Below are positions 1-11,308 of a stretch of DNA of 64,000 nt, piece after piece (within the stretch, counting starts at the first letter, position 1; each line of letters opens with the position of its first letter). The translations under genes and the position numbers were made by a program. The DNA comes from Sphaerosporella brunnea (taxonomy: Eukaryota > Ascomycota > Pezizomycetes > Pezizales > Pyronemataceae), in NCBI GenBank assembly GCA_008704415.1, contig VXIS01000053.1, forward strand, positions 124,001-188,000, given 5' to 3'. The notes beneath the pieces were generated by a model, which made no database searches, was not told where the DNA came from, and saw nothing but the letters and a program-made list of their open reading frames with translations.

Positions 1-421
1 TCATGGACGATAAACGTATTCCTATCCGTCCGCTTTGATTGCAGCGCGTAAAGCTCGGTGGTAGATTTCCGCAGCAGTGCCGAATGTTCCGATGCGTCGC
101 CGGCCGGGCGGATCGGAAACGTGGTCTTGGGCAGGATCAGAGTGGACTTGAGCGGGGTCGGGTTCGCGGCCGTTGCGTAGCGTCGCGCGCAGGCGGGGAG
201 GAGAGGTGCGTAACGCCGCATTTGCAGGTGACGCGCGGGGTTGAGGGCTTGCGCTGGTGTGTTCGGAAGTTGCCGGAGTATTTTGAGTGGGGGTTAGGGG
301 TGTGGACGTTGACTCGGTTCCATCGGGAATCACTCATGTGGCGGTGAGTTCTCCGGCTTCGGGATGCGGGCTTCCACTTGCAGTTCGTAACGAACAATAT
401 GTTTTGAGGCCCTGCGCACTA
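1..421. other. Left edge, no assignable gene
   Basis: A minus-strand open frame (22-333, 103 codons) is rich in Ser, Thr, Pro and Arg and ends in a helix-like stretch, but no family is recognised. A plus-strand frame overlaps it. Either could be chance coding in GC-rich DNA or the end of a gene interrupted by the inverted-repeat element that follows. Confidence 0.2.
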
Positions 422-618
422 AAGTCCCTGACCACTTGATGGTGGATGTCGGTAGTGGATGATGAGATAAGATAAGCGATATGCCTAAAGCGGTAAGGTT
501 CCGCGACTGCCAGCCCTCCTGGCCGCGCGTCTGGCCGCTCACTGATCCTCGCCTTACCGCTTTAGGCATATCTTTTATCTTATCTCATCATCCACTATCA
601 TCAAGTGGTCAGGGACTT
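422..618. mobile_element. 197 bp hairpin MITE with TA duplication
   Basis: The two halves are near-perfect inverted copies over roughly 85 bp, with ends AAGTCCCTGACCACTTGA and its complement, flanked on both sides by TA (420-421 and 619-620). The left arm carries a small extra segment (GGATGTCGGTAG) absent from the right arm. TA duplication and full-length fold-back structure fit a Tc1/mariner-type MITE. It has no coding capacity. Confidence 0.8.
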
Positions 619-2587
619 TAATATACGAAAGAAGGAAGAAGCATCTAACTGATTGCGGGATTTCTCCCGCATCATGCCACGAATCAAACCGGCAGCACAG
701 ATGGAACAACTTTCCAACGCGTATTGATATGATATACAACAGGGCAGTTCTTCCGACAGACGTACGGTTAATTATTCGGCGCTGGTTGATCACATGTGCA
801 CACAAGCTTGGATTTGGTATACATGAAACGGTGCTGGCTTGGAACCAAGGAATCTGAGTTCAGCGAGGACAAGAGCAGCCTAAATATCTGCTTATATAAC
901 CACAGTGCCGTATTAAAAGTGACCGGACACGTGTGCGGAGTTCTCTGCGAAAGCTATGGAACGACCTTCATTCCTAGGCCATGGAATCATGATTAGTGTT
1001 CAACCGAGGCCACACTGCACGCCATGCATCCACAAATGGGGCGGGGGATCGAATGATGGAAACTGGGAAACCCCTCACCACAGCTTTGGATATTTTCTGT
1101 TCCAAGACTCGGCGGGGGGAATTTCAGGAAGGCTAGTCCTGCATGTTCTTTTCTCTGAGGGTTGTGGTGTGTGATATGTTACAAATTCCCCAGAGACCCC
1201 ACAGTAAACATTGCCTGCATGCATGACGGCATACCCGAGAAGGCGTTATACGCTGCAGGAGTGACATTTGGCAGGCATCAGCTGTTTCTGTCAGGTACAA
1301 CACGTGGTAATCATATTGACATCACCCGCAGTTTTGGCAGATTTCAGGTACGGCTTACCCACCTATCCCCATCTTTTCCTCTTCCGCGATTCTGATGCAT
1401 AAAACGTGGAGAGCTTTGTACCACATTCCCACTTCAGCATCAGCCCATGCAGGGTCAAAGTTCTTCCAATCGTTTCTAGAAGTCGGCATATGCGCATGCA
1501 TAAAAAAATCTTTGCATCAACGAATGGCGTTCAAAACATGTGCTCGCCCCTCGGTTGGATATCTGGAAAAATTCGCACGTTTGCGCAGGCTAAACAATCT
1601 TCGGTAAGTGGGAATTTTGCGCTTTTCTTTCAGCCCACGGTGAATAAGGGGAGTTTTGCGGGTTGTCACTTCGCGTGGATTTACTTCCAACAAGTTCTAT
1701 TGTCCTTGCTATGGGCCAGAGAGTACGATTAATCGATTATCAACCATGGCCTTAGGGAGAAAGTCATAGTAATCACAACAGTGTAAGTCAAAGACAGTAC
1801 CATGATCTGGCACTACATACCAGCTCCGGCTGTTGTATTCTACCTAGAAACAATGACAGAGGCTGTACTTCGGATCCGTTCGGTTCAAGCTGTCTCTTCG
1901 GATGCTGCCTTGCCGATGTGGGGCCACATCGTCAAGAAATCCGGCATGCATATGATCCAAGTGAGGCCAAGCAATTCAATGTTCGAACAACTATAACTAG
2001 TCCGATACGATAAATATATGAATGCTGGAAGCACATTCTGACGGTATATCGCCATTCGGAGGTGCCATCTAGAGAACAAGGACATCCCCAGCAATTTTCC
2101 GAGGCCAAGATCTAGAACATAATAAGACAAAGTTATAGCTGCCGCAGCCATGAATCCGCGTGACAGTGTGTTCAGTCGACGTCAAATTACGCGCCGGAAC
2201 ATGCCGAAGTCAATTTATTTTGACCTCGATTTGGATTAGATTCCCGCGGCAACCCCCGAGACGGCATAGCTTGTCATAAACAATTGACGAGAGCCAGGGT
2301 ATTCCTTCAATTCCTTTATCTACCACGTTTAAATCCTTGGTCCGCTGTAGTCCACACGGCACACGCGAGATGCGGGGTGGAGGGCAGAGTTGACCCCAGA
2401 TCCGCTCAGGAACATCGGTGTTTCTTTTCCCCGCATCACCCAAGCGTCTTGCGGCGTGTAGTGTGAAGCTCACATGTGCGTGCTGATGTGCTGTTCAGAA
2501 GGACAGAGGGAAAACTCCCGCCATTGAACGCAACTCATGATTATTATTGTTTTCTTTCATGCTCTATTCTATCAAGGCTCTCCTTTC
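619..2587. other. Intergenic, no gene seen
   Basis: Only short overlapping frames occur, none with recognisable family motifs or a convincing intron pattern. The end of the stretch is the presumed promoter of the glucoamylase relic. Confidence 0.5.
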
Positions 2588-2593
2588 TATAAA
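2588..2593 (+). promoter_or_regulatory. TATA box of glucoamylase relic
   Basis: TATAAA lies 74 bp upstream of the presumed start codon at 2662, a normal distance for a fungal gene with a short leader. It suggests the gene was once expressed from its own promoter. Confidence 0.45.
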
Positions 2594-2661
2594 GCCTGCT
2601 CCCCTGACTGCCTCTTGCCTCTACTCACGCCAATCGAGTCTGCAGTAACTCACTGTCCATC

Positions 2662-5600
2662 ATGCGTTTTTTCTATTCCTTCCTTTCTGTTTCCCTCGCT
2701 GCTGGGCGAGCCCTTGAGGCACGCCAGCAGAGCAGCAGCGTCAGCACATGGATGAACGTCGAGGAGCCGATTGCCCGCGTTGGCTTGTTCAGAAACATTG
2801 GAAACCAGTGAGAATTTGCAAAGAGTGCCGATGCCGGTGCTGTGATTGCGAGTCCGAGCACTAGCAATCCCGATTAGTGAGTCTTCCTTCCTCCAAACCG
2901 TACAACTTTTGCACTTGACAGACTTTGTCCCTGGGTGCTAATGGAAAGGTCGATTCAGCTACTACCAATGGACTCGTGACTCGTCGATGGTTTTCAAAGT
3001 CCTGCTCTACAGCTACCTCAACGGCAACAGCTCGATCGACACCTTCCTCCGCGAATTAGCCACAGAATCCGATAAGCTCCAGCGTACCTCGAATCCCAGC
3101 GGCGGACCGCGGTTACTGCCCACCACCATTCAGGCTGCCTGTCTTTTAAAGGCTTGGTGGCGGCGCGATGTTCTGGGCTTCGACTCTTGGTTGTCAGTCG
3201 CGGTCGGCACTGGCACAGCGGAGGACACCGCCGGGGGAAACGAGTTACTGGGTAATGTCATTCAAGCGCCCGACTTTTGGTAGGAAGGGACGGAGGAAAA
3301 TGCTTGATATACGCGCAGGCCCAGCATGTAGGCCCATGAAATGTTGTTTTCTTTGTTTGACCCGTGACAAAACAGCATTCGCCTGCGGAGTAGCTTTTTT
3401 ACTGCGATCCCCCCGTGGTCCCCGCGGGGAGTTTCCTATCCCCGCGTGGATATCCCCGTCCCCGCGGGGTGGGGACTGTCCCCGTCCCCGTCCCCGTCCC
3501 CGTCGCCCTGTATGCATCGCTAGGCATGTTAATATGATGGATGCCAGCCACCTTCCCAGGTGGCCGGCCGGGACAGCCATTCCCGAGGCACCCTCCACCA
3601 CACCCGCCACAAGTACATTCGCAACATAATTGACGAGTCAAGCGGACGCTCCCATCCTCGTTGAACCCGTAAATTCCTCTCAACACCTGGTCCTCGTCGA
3701 TGGGAAAAATCCCAAGGAAGTACTGAGACCACCCCCAAATTCGACGCCCCAAACTTCTTCCTTCCAGCTTTTCCTGGCAGTTTTTTTTGCGTCGGTCTAG
3801 GAATTTTTCGATCGTGTCATTGGGCGGGGGCCACCGGTTTGGCGCAGGCCAGTTCCATCGAAGCTGGTAGGCGTCAAGCTGTTCGCGTGTAAATAAGACT
3901 TCGGAACCAAAGATCTCCAATGGGGGCGCCACGGCGCGGGTTGGGTGTCGCTATTTGGATTTGCTTTTAGAAATCACGAACTATGCGCCAGGGGCAATTG
4001 TTTTACGTACGCATGTGACTGGTTGATCATTGCGTGTACACATGTCCGTCGAGGTTTGACGGTCTCTTCACGGTAGTTGCAGCGTAAAGCAGTGGGCTCT
4101 CAGATTGGACGTGTGATGCCCAGGGAGCGCGAGGCTGGGAACCAGCCTTATAAAGGCAGTGATGCAGGGAACTGAGTCTAGCGTTTTTGGCTCGCACTCA
4201 CTTACGGAATCCTAAACTTTGGCTGTGGTGAGGTTAATGTTATTTAGCTCTCCTGCTTTGGCTTCGGCTTTGACGGCATAAAACTGAAAAGATGGCCATC
4301 TGATCGAAATTCCGATAAACCAATCTAGGTACATACCTACCAAGTTCTATCGAACAGATGAGGAGCATGATGTCGCCGTTGTGGCTGCAAAAAGGAAATC
4401 ACAAGAATATACGTATCGGTGTCTGTACGCGAGAAACTGACGGCTATATAAGGCCGCGTTTGGCTCGCGCCGGACCGTTAGGATTTACTAGTAAATCGAC
4501 CCTTTTCTGACGGTCGACCGTTAGCGACCGGCAGGGGGGTGTTTGGTTCGGCATCGACACCAGGGGGCGGGTATCGGCGAGCCCAAGTTTTATGTCAATG
4601 GGGCTGCATACACGTCCGTCGCCCTAACCACACAAGAATATGGGGGAGTGGCTGACAATGACCAGAGGAGGCTGGGGACGCCCCCAGAACGACGGTCCCG
4701 CGATCCGAGCTACGGTGTTGATAAAGTTTGCGAGCGTGCTCCTGGATGCGGGAGAGACGAGCTATGTGAAGCGCAAGCTTTACGACGGGCTCTGTGAGTA
4801 CATACAGATGATGGAAATCTGGGAAACACCTGCTGACAGAAAAAAGACCCCTCCCAAACCGTCATCAAGAACGACCTCGAGTATGTCGCCAATTACTGGC
4901 AAGTCAGCGGCTTCGACCTCTGGGAGGAAGTCCAGGGCCAGCATTTCTTCAACTACATGGTGCAGCAACGCGCGTTGATCGAGGGTGCCGAACTCGCCAC
5001 CCGCCTGGGCGACACCGGCGCTGCTACCTGGTACAACCAACAAGCCGCCGCCATCAAGGCTGCGCTCCCCAGCTTCTGGAGCAGCAACAGGGGGTATCTG
5101 ATTTCCACCCTCAACACGGGCCGCAATGGATTGGACTGCGGAACGCTGTTGGGATCTCTGCATGGCAACGGAAAGAGGGGTTTCGGTGTCTATCCCGCCA
5201 GTTCCGACGAGGTGTTGGTGACGCTCCACAAGTTGGTCGACGTTATGCAGCCGCTCTATCCCATCAACACTGCCCCAAACGCACCCGGAATCGCCATTGG
5301 AAGATACAGCTCCGATGCGTATGATGTAAGTGTATTCATGACCCAATGCGGCCTCGAAAATATGGAATATACTGACTGGGGGGCACAGGGCGTCGGAACC
5401 TCCATCGCCAACCCCTGGTTCATCTGCACCTTCACCGTAGCCGAGACGCTCTACACGGCGATCAACCAGTTCAACGCGCGCGGAAGCATCATCATCAGCG
5501 CCACCTCGCTGAGCTTCTACCAGAAGTTCCTATCCTCGGTGACCGCCGGCACCTACTCCAGTTCTACATCTACCTACACAACGATTGTGAACAACATGAA

Positions 5601-5829
5601 GGCCTACGCCGACAGTTTTATTGCAACCGGACAAACGCACGCCAGGAGCAATGGAAGCTTGTCCGAGCAGTTTTCGAGAACCGATGGGTTGCAGAAGGGT
5701 GCTAGAGGTAGGCCTTTTCGAGACATACCTGGCGGGGCTAAAAGCTGATGATTGCGAATAGATCTTACGTGGAGCTATGCTAGCTTCCTGGCGTTGAAGT
5801 GGGCTAGGGATGGAAACACTGCGTTTTAA
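2662..5829 (+). pseudogene. GH15 glucoamylase, disrupted
   Basis: Glucoamylases release glucose from starch ends outside the cell. The frame starts with a signal-like leader, then shows GH15 blocks: ASPSTSNPDYYYQWTRDSS (after intron 2877-2958), [29 protein letters not shown] and RDLTWSYA. Inferred pieces are 2662-2876, 2959 to about 3107, about 4556-4613, 4666-4793, 4847-5325, 5389-5707 and 5762-5829, with canonical introns. There is no starch-binding domain; the protein ends right after the catalytic domain. Two lesions are visible: an in-frame TGA at 2809-2811, about 50 codons in, and about 1.45 kb of unrelated DNA inserted between the NPSGG and GAGIGEPK segments. The remaining exons keep an open frame, so inactivation looks recent. 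Family assignment is firm; the exact insertion edges are not. Confidence 0.88.
3108..4555. mobile_element. Insertion inside the glucoamylase relic
   Basis: About 1.45 kb separates two parts of GH15 that are adjacent in intact homologues. It contains a GC-rich patch with CCCCGT units (about 3470-3506), a minus-strand frame (3399-3932, 177 codons) with a Cys/Gly-rich middle and no recognised family, and TATA-like stretches near 4150 and 4445. No clear terminal repeats or target duplication were found by eye, so the class of inserted element is unknown; a degenerate transposon or solo LTR are both possible. Confidence 0.55.
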
Positions 5830-6601
5830 TCGAGGGTAAAGGTGGAATTTTCATGTCGCAGTGGGTTTCGGGATGTAGTTGTGTTTCATGGCTTCATAAA
5901 CACAATAAAGGGTTAGCTAGGGAAGCAAAGACTTTTTGGCGACGTTTGCCCGCATAGCGAACTCCTCTCTGAAAAAACAGAAGAAGTACTTGGAAAGCTC
6001 TGCGCAAAAAAAAACTCCGGGCCGTCAGCCCGCAAAGGCTGGAGCCGGCCCCGGGGAGATTCCAGATTTTGTGCTATAGTAACGGTAGAAAAAAAGGGGC
6101 AGTGTGGGATATTCTACAAGGCGATACGTATGCAAGATAATTTGATTAATAGGGGTGTTCAATCCCGCCCCTAAAAGGCCACACCCAAAAGCTATCTTCA
6201 AAGTGCTCGGCAGTGCCGAAGTACTGTAGCGAGCAACATGGTACGGGCGAAAGGCCGTAGGTGACATCGGATGGGGATCTGATGACTTGACAGTGGCTGA
6301 TACTGCGAGGTTATACAAAAACTGGGTATCACTTGGCGCGAGGTGACATCGGTGACCCCCCTGGTGACAGCGGAAAAATAACCGACGGAGACCTCCAGTA
6401 TCATACGCACCTAGTGACGGGAGACTCGATGATTATTGGTGCTGCCAATCTGGTGAGCGGCACTGCAGCGTGTTAAGAGTGGCTAAAGTAGGGCACGGTT
6501 TCTCTGGGCCCCGCTTTCAAAGCATAACTCCACCTCCAGGGCGGAGCAGAATAGCTCTATTGACTCGATGTACACTATTGACAAAATGCTTCATGATCCG
6601 C
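5830..6601. other. Intergenic, no gene seen
   Basis: This is the 3' flank of the glucoamylase relic and of the small minus-strand gene that ends at 6602. There is an A-run followed by a GC-rich short palindrome near 6006-6055, and nothing else of note. Confidence 0.4.
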
Positions 6602-7027
6602 TCAAAAGGCCTCCCAATTTTCCACACCACGCTGCAAAAACGAAGTCATGGCCGCCAGCTCATCCTCCGAGTGTTGTGGGGAGGTCCGGGATGTTTTTGA
6701 CGTATGACGACCCTGATCGATGCGGCCAGCAGTATGTGCAGTTCCACCTTTATATCCCCTAGCGCTTCCACTGGGAAGCTCTATCTCCCCGGTAAAAGCT
6801 GCACCGCCTCGTTCGCGATTACCGTCGCCACGATGGCTTGAAGGAAAGCTAATACCATGTGAATAATCAGACTCGGAATATTCATAGCGTGCATCGGTAA
6901 ATGGATCGACAGCTGCCGACTCTGCCTCTGCTGGGTAACGCTCATCATGGAACGGATCATTCTCGTCTCTGTTGCGCTCGTCGTAGTCTCGCCATCGTTT
7001 ATCGTAGGCTCGGTCGTATTTATCCAT
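6602..7027 (-). CDS. Small charged disordered protein
   Basis: This single-exon frame of 141 codons is very rich in Asp, Glu, Arg, Tyr and Ser, with repeated D-E-R and Y-D pairs near its N-terminus. No signal peptide, membrane segment or catalytic motif is seen. It is divergent to the gene starting at 7415, with 387 bp between the start codons, so the two may share a promoter region. Both begin with a highly charged segment, but I could not establish homology. No family is recognised; low composition complexity means it could still be a chance frame, though its divergent partner makes a real gene more plausible. Confidence 0.5.
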   Translation of the reverse strand: MDKYDRAYDKRWRDYDERNRDENDPFHDERYPAEAESAAVDPFTDARYEYSESDYSHGISFPSSHRGDGNRERGGAAFTGEIELPSGSARGYKGGTAHTAGRIDQGRHTSKTSRTSPQHSEDELAAMTSFLQRGVENWEAF

Positions 7028-7414
7028 TGTTGTAGAGTACTGTTGATGATATCGTGATGTCTAATATACTAGTACAAAGTCTTCAGGTCAAGATGTCTTA
7101 TAAACCAACCAGCCGGCGAGACAACTTGGTCAGGAGGGATAGAGCATATTTATCTTTTGCTTACGGCTTTTTAATGCCGCACCAGTGACCAACGGCACTT
7201 TTGAAAGCGGCATGGAAATGATGTTAGACAGTGCGGGGTTTTCTTAGCACATAAGTGTGTGTGCTCTACTTCTACGTCTGTGAAGGCATGATAAATAGTC
7301 TTCCCCATTGCGACCTCGTCCACCAGAACTGCACCAACCAACACAACCAACAACAACAAAAACAAACCCCAGCCAACCTTCGATCCTTAGCCAGCAACAC
7401 AAACTCAAACTGGA

Positions 7415-7972
7415 ATGGAAGATCGCCGTCGAGAATTCCCTGGGCGCGGTGACAATCACCAGCAGCAGGATAACCAAGGCGAAAGGCCCGAGGCCCGCAA
7501 CCCTCCAGATGAGCGTGATCGCTACTACGGTGACCAACTCTACCACCAAGGTCCGCTTTCTGGCCCTATGGTGGGCCCGGAGGTCTTCGATCCCGAATCA
7601 GACTATGAGGATGACTGGGGCGATGAGTATGACTATGACTATGACGGAGACTACGACGACGAGCCATATCGTGACTATCCAGACGGCTACTATGGTGCCC
7701 ACCGAGGGGCGGTACTGGTAATCCCCATCCAGGGCCAGTTCCGCTTAGCTGGTGACCCCAGCGGAGCTGGGATGCGGAGTGCTTGGATACCCGGCCGTGA
7801 GCGCCACCCAGAGGAAGTCCTGTATGCGGCTACAATGGGTGCTGACGGTCGATTTTCCTTGACCCTTTTGTCTGGCGAGGATCCGGATGGAGATATTAGG
7901 CAGGCCTTGGAGGAAATGCACGGTCGTAGGTATGGTGGCAGCGGTGGTGGTGGTGGCCACGGTTTCTTTTAA
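7415..7972 (+). CDS. Acidic Asp/Tyr-rich hypothetical protein
   Basis: A single-exon frame of 185 codons. Residues 1-45 are hydrophilic with Arg and Gln. Residues 60-95 are an Asp/Tyr/Glu-rich acidic tract. Residues 96-170 look like a small folded part, with hydrophobic stretches such as GAVLVIPIQGQFRLAG and VLYAATMGADGRFSLTLLSG. The C-terminus is a Gly-rich tail ending HGFF. There is no signal peptide or membrane helix. The leader upstream of the ATG is A/C-rich (CAACCAACAACAAC), as in expressed fungal genes. Function is unknown; the fold-like second half argues that it is a real protein. Confidence 0.6.
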   Translation: MEDRRREFPGRGDNHQQQDNQGERPEARNPPDERDRYYGDQLYHQGPLSGPMVGPEVFDPESDYEDDWGDEYDYDYDGDYDDEPYRDYPDGYYGAHRGAVLVIPIQGQFRLAGDPSGAGMRSAWIPGRERHPEEVLYAATMGADGRFSLTLLSGEDPDGDIRQALEEMHGRRYGGSGGGGGHGFF

Positions 7973-8535
7973 TTTCCGTGGTTTTGAATTACGGCCCGGC
8001 AGTTATTATGATGTTTCTTGTATGTGCAGTAGCAAAAAACCGGGTCAGATTGCTACAGTAGTGATATAGCAGCCGGGTAAACACAGTAGAAATATAGTGA
8101 TCGTGGGAATACCAGTATTTGAAACATTGCATATTGGTGTGGCTACGTAACACCCATGATACCACATCAAGACCGCAATTCATACAATGGGTAACGTACT
8201 CAGATTATATATCAATCTAGAGCTCCGCATTGTGGGCGATACTGTAATTAGTTGGAAAACCGTAGTTATCCCACAACCACATACCATACTACCGTAGCAA
8301 CATTCTAACTTGAATTCTAAGTTCTTCTCCTCCGCTATGCTTTCTCCTCCGCCGAGCCATCGATCTTTCTAATATCTAGAATACCGGCTGCCTCGTGTTA
8401 TGATTTGTGGCCAGCAGAAACGCTCGCCGTCACGTTCTGAAGAGGTAGGTGTGTAGGAGTAAGATAATGTACTTAAGTACGAACAAGTGATTTAACTTCT
8501 CGCGCGTAGAATAGAATAGCTTAGTAGTTAAATAG
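7973..8535. other. Intergenic, no gene seen
   Basis: AT-rich flank without a recognisable gene or strong repeat; several short CT-rich words occur around 8320-8350. Confidence 0.4.
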
Positions 8536-9227
8536 TACGGCTTTTATGCTTCATACCCGCCAAAAGAGGTAAGATGTCCACTCTACCCCCCATTTTTATG
8601 AGTATGCAGCGTACCCCCCCAAAATACAGTGAGTGATATATTATGATGCTCTGCTAGTGCGCGACGTCGCGCCGTCGTGCACACCAGGACCATTATTCGA
8701 TAATATGATTTAATTCCCACAGCTCCGAGCCATGCATTATATCTATGTCTGACGCCGCCTACACTTAGGTGCCATAAGTAGAACATGTAGGAGATGCGCG
8801 ATCTGGAATCTGCCGGAACCCCCCAGGGAATGCTCATTTCTTACGCTTTTCTGAACGTCATCCTTTCGCGTCCTCTTTTTTGTCGGGCGTCCCCTAGGAA
8901 CCTGAGTCACCAGAGGTTCGCATGTTGCAACCTGCATACTAACCACTGGTAGTACTCGACTGCTCCGACTCCGATGCAGATATTGATTCAAACTGCGACC
9001 CATTGGCACAAGGGCCCAGGTTTCCATGATGAGGTGAAGGATGCTATGCTGCGACAGGTTCCTAGTTGGTAGCGACCGGTACGGGTTGTGGGATGGCTCT
9101 GGGTCAACTACGAAGCATCATAATCTATCACTCACTGTATTTTGGGGGGTACGCTGCATACTCATAAAAATGGGGGGTAGCGAGGACATTTCGCCTCTTT
9201 TGGGGGGTATAGGGCATAATAGCCGTA
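8536..9227. mobile_element. Mutator-like element relic, ~115 bp TIRs
   Basis: The ends are inverted copies over roughly 115 bp (about 8536-8651 against 9113-9227), including TTTTTATGAGTATGCAGCGT and its complement, with few mismatches. The interior, on the minus strand (8743-9027), carries a basic RGRPTKKRTRKDD stretch followed by a short Cys/His-poor tail. Long terminal repeats of this kind, and such basic tails next to a zinc knuckle, are typical of MULE transposases. No full transposase remains, so it would be a non-autonomous deletion derivative. A 9-10 bp target duplication was not evident. Confidence 0.6.
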
Positions 9228-10230
9228 AATATTATCGTGGCTTGCGGTTCGCCCCTCCATGAGAGCATTAAGTAAATGTGAACGTAAAAAAAGTAAAAAA
9301 AAAAAGTAAAAAAATCCTTTTTTTTTAGGCACCCGTAAAAATGCGAACACAAAAGCAATGCAACAAGACCAAGTTCTCTGCGATCTTTTGCACCGTGGGT
9401 ATTGAAAATATTGCCGCGTTGCAACAAGTGTGATGCCTAATTCGCATCAATGCCAAACCATTGCAATGCGTATCGAAAAGCCATTGCACATTGCTTCACA
9501 CCCAATATGCAGATAGATATTTCAATAAATTTGCAATCTATAAGAATACAAAATTTATGTCATAGCCATGATGCTGTCATAGCAGTGCGGGAACAATCCG
9601 AACCGGTTTTTTGTTATAGTACTTACTCAAATTGCTACTTCGCGTTTGAATGACTAAGGCCGAAGTACTTACAATTTGTGAGCTTCACTCTACTCAAGAA
9701 GTCCCGACCAACTTTCAACTATTATCATCAGTTCAATGGCCTTGCCGGTTTTCGACTTGACCAGAGCTCTACCAATATCAAGAATCGATGAATTTAGACC
9801 GAAAGAGGAAACACTGCCCAAAGTTGTCCACATGATTGGAAACAGAAAAAATGAGTTGGAATGCCTGCCCACCTGCAAGCTCCATCCGCGCCGATGCAAA
9901 GAGGTGCCTACTTGCATAATCAATGATGTGGAACCGGTTTAGCAGGGGGTGAGTTGGGCGTGCAGAGATAAGATTGATGATCCGATTAGATCTCAAATAT
10001 CTAATAATCCGTTGTCAACGGCTTAGTCAACACTTTTGGCTTGGCCCAGAAAATGTTGCACCAGTCTCGACCCCTCCGATGATAACTCACGGTCTGGGCA
10101 GGGTCCCCAACTATTACGATGACGAGCGCGAGTAGTACGACTCAGAATGTCCATGCAGTGACTGCGATTCGGAATATAATGGCGGTCACTCATGGTGACT
10201 AAGCTACATATGGAGGTCATACACTGACTA
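9228..10230. other. Intergenic, low-complexity and AT-rich
   Basis: Contains interrupted A- and T-runs at 9286-9327 and AT-rich DNA to about 9700. A 68-codon frame (9736-9942, plus) has no recognisable features. No confident gene. Confidence 0.4.
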
Positions 10231-11308
10231 TAGTGCAGGCACTTATACGCCTGGTCGTCGCACGTCCGCGGTTGGTGGAGATGGGCGGAGATGGGCGAAC
10301 ACAACCAAAGCCGTCGTCCTCGCATCGGAAATCAGAGCAAAACAAGCATCAAGCACCCAAAGCAGAGGCGCTCTATACTCTAGTGCTTTCCGCTCTCACC
10401 ATTCCCACCCTTGCGTGCTGGCTTTCAAAAATCGCCTCTATGGATTGTGAAGAGCTTGGACCAGCGAAAACAAGCATGGCCCCGCTATAGCCAGCTGCCA
10501 ATACCTTAAAGGTTATAATGTCTGCACAGAGAGCTCAGACCCGAGTCCTCTTTCGTCATAACTTTCAGCAAAGACACACCAAACTTGAATCCACGATGCC
10601 TGAGCTAGCTGCCTCCAAACTCGTATCCTTCCTACGCCAGCAAAGGGCAGAGCGAGCAAACGAACCCTACGTCTACGACAAGCTGGCGGCGCCCGGAAGT
10701 GCAGGCGCCTCAACCATGGCGAATCCCTCGGCGGCGGCGAATCTCTCGTCGCAGCCTGACTTTAAAGGTCAGCGCAGTCAGATTGAGATTGACGAGGATG
10801 CGGGACACCTAGTGATGTTCTATCCTAAGCTCCACTGCGAACTTAACTGGATCGAATATTACTGGGGCGCATGCAAGCACTATGCCAGGAAGCACTGCAA
10901 CTACACTCTGCCCGGTATTTAACCCTTCCACAGTAAGGGGGTGCAACAGTAGCTAACAGCCATCAGGTCGTATGGAGGCAGTCCCTGAAGCTTTGGAGTC
11001 TGTGAAGCCATCGCTCATTTTCAAGTACTGGCGACGAACTCAGCGTATTATCCAGGCATATAGGGAAGGCGCCACCTTTAGAGACAAGGATACAGAGCGC
11101 GGGTCTATACCAGCCGCCGGCGGGTCTCACAGCGAGAGCCAGGCGCAGATAGGCAATAAATTGATTATTGGGGTCACGGCCCCAGCGTTCGCTCTGAACT
11201 TTGGTCCCCACCACTTCGTACCCTTTGACCACCATCTATACCGTGTCCGCTGCTTACTCTCCAACGAAAACATCCGTGCGAAAACTAGGTCTATATCTGC
11301 CTGCACCA
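10231..11308 (+). mobile_element. IS630/Tc1-like transposon relic with TIRs
   Basis: The ends are inverted copies: the left begins TAGTGCAGGC and the right ends GCCTGCACCA, each bordered by TA (10229-10230 and 11309-11310). Similarity within the ends reaches several tens of bases and is clearest when compared with the short relative at 16991-17208. The interior encodes the C-terminal part of a DDE transposase. TA duplication, size of 1.08 kb and transposase type agree with a degenerate IS630/Tc1-mariner superfamily element. Confidence 0.78.
10518..11145 (+). pseudogene. DDE transposase, C-terminal remnant
   Basis: The frame from 10518 ends in a block LHCELNWIEYYWGACKHYAR that matches the last catalytic region of fungal DDE-superfamily endonuclease transposases; the Glu of E-x-x-W/Y-G is the likely third acidic residue. 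After a probable intron (10915-10966) the frame resumes with EAVPEALESVKPSLIFKYWR and AYREGATFRDKD, the usual helical tail of this family. The N-terminal DNA-binding part and the first two catalytic Asp residues are not found, so the enzyme is not functional. It sits between the inverted ends of the element described above. Confidence 0.75.

Noticed and set aside
3168..3629. Overlapping plus and minus frames in the GC-rich insertion
   Set aside because: Both strands stay open because of the CCCCGT patch; neither shows conserved features.
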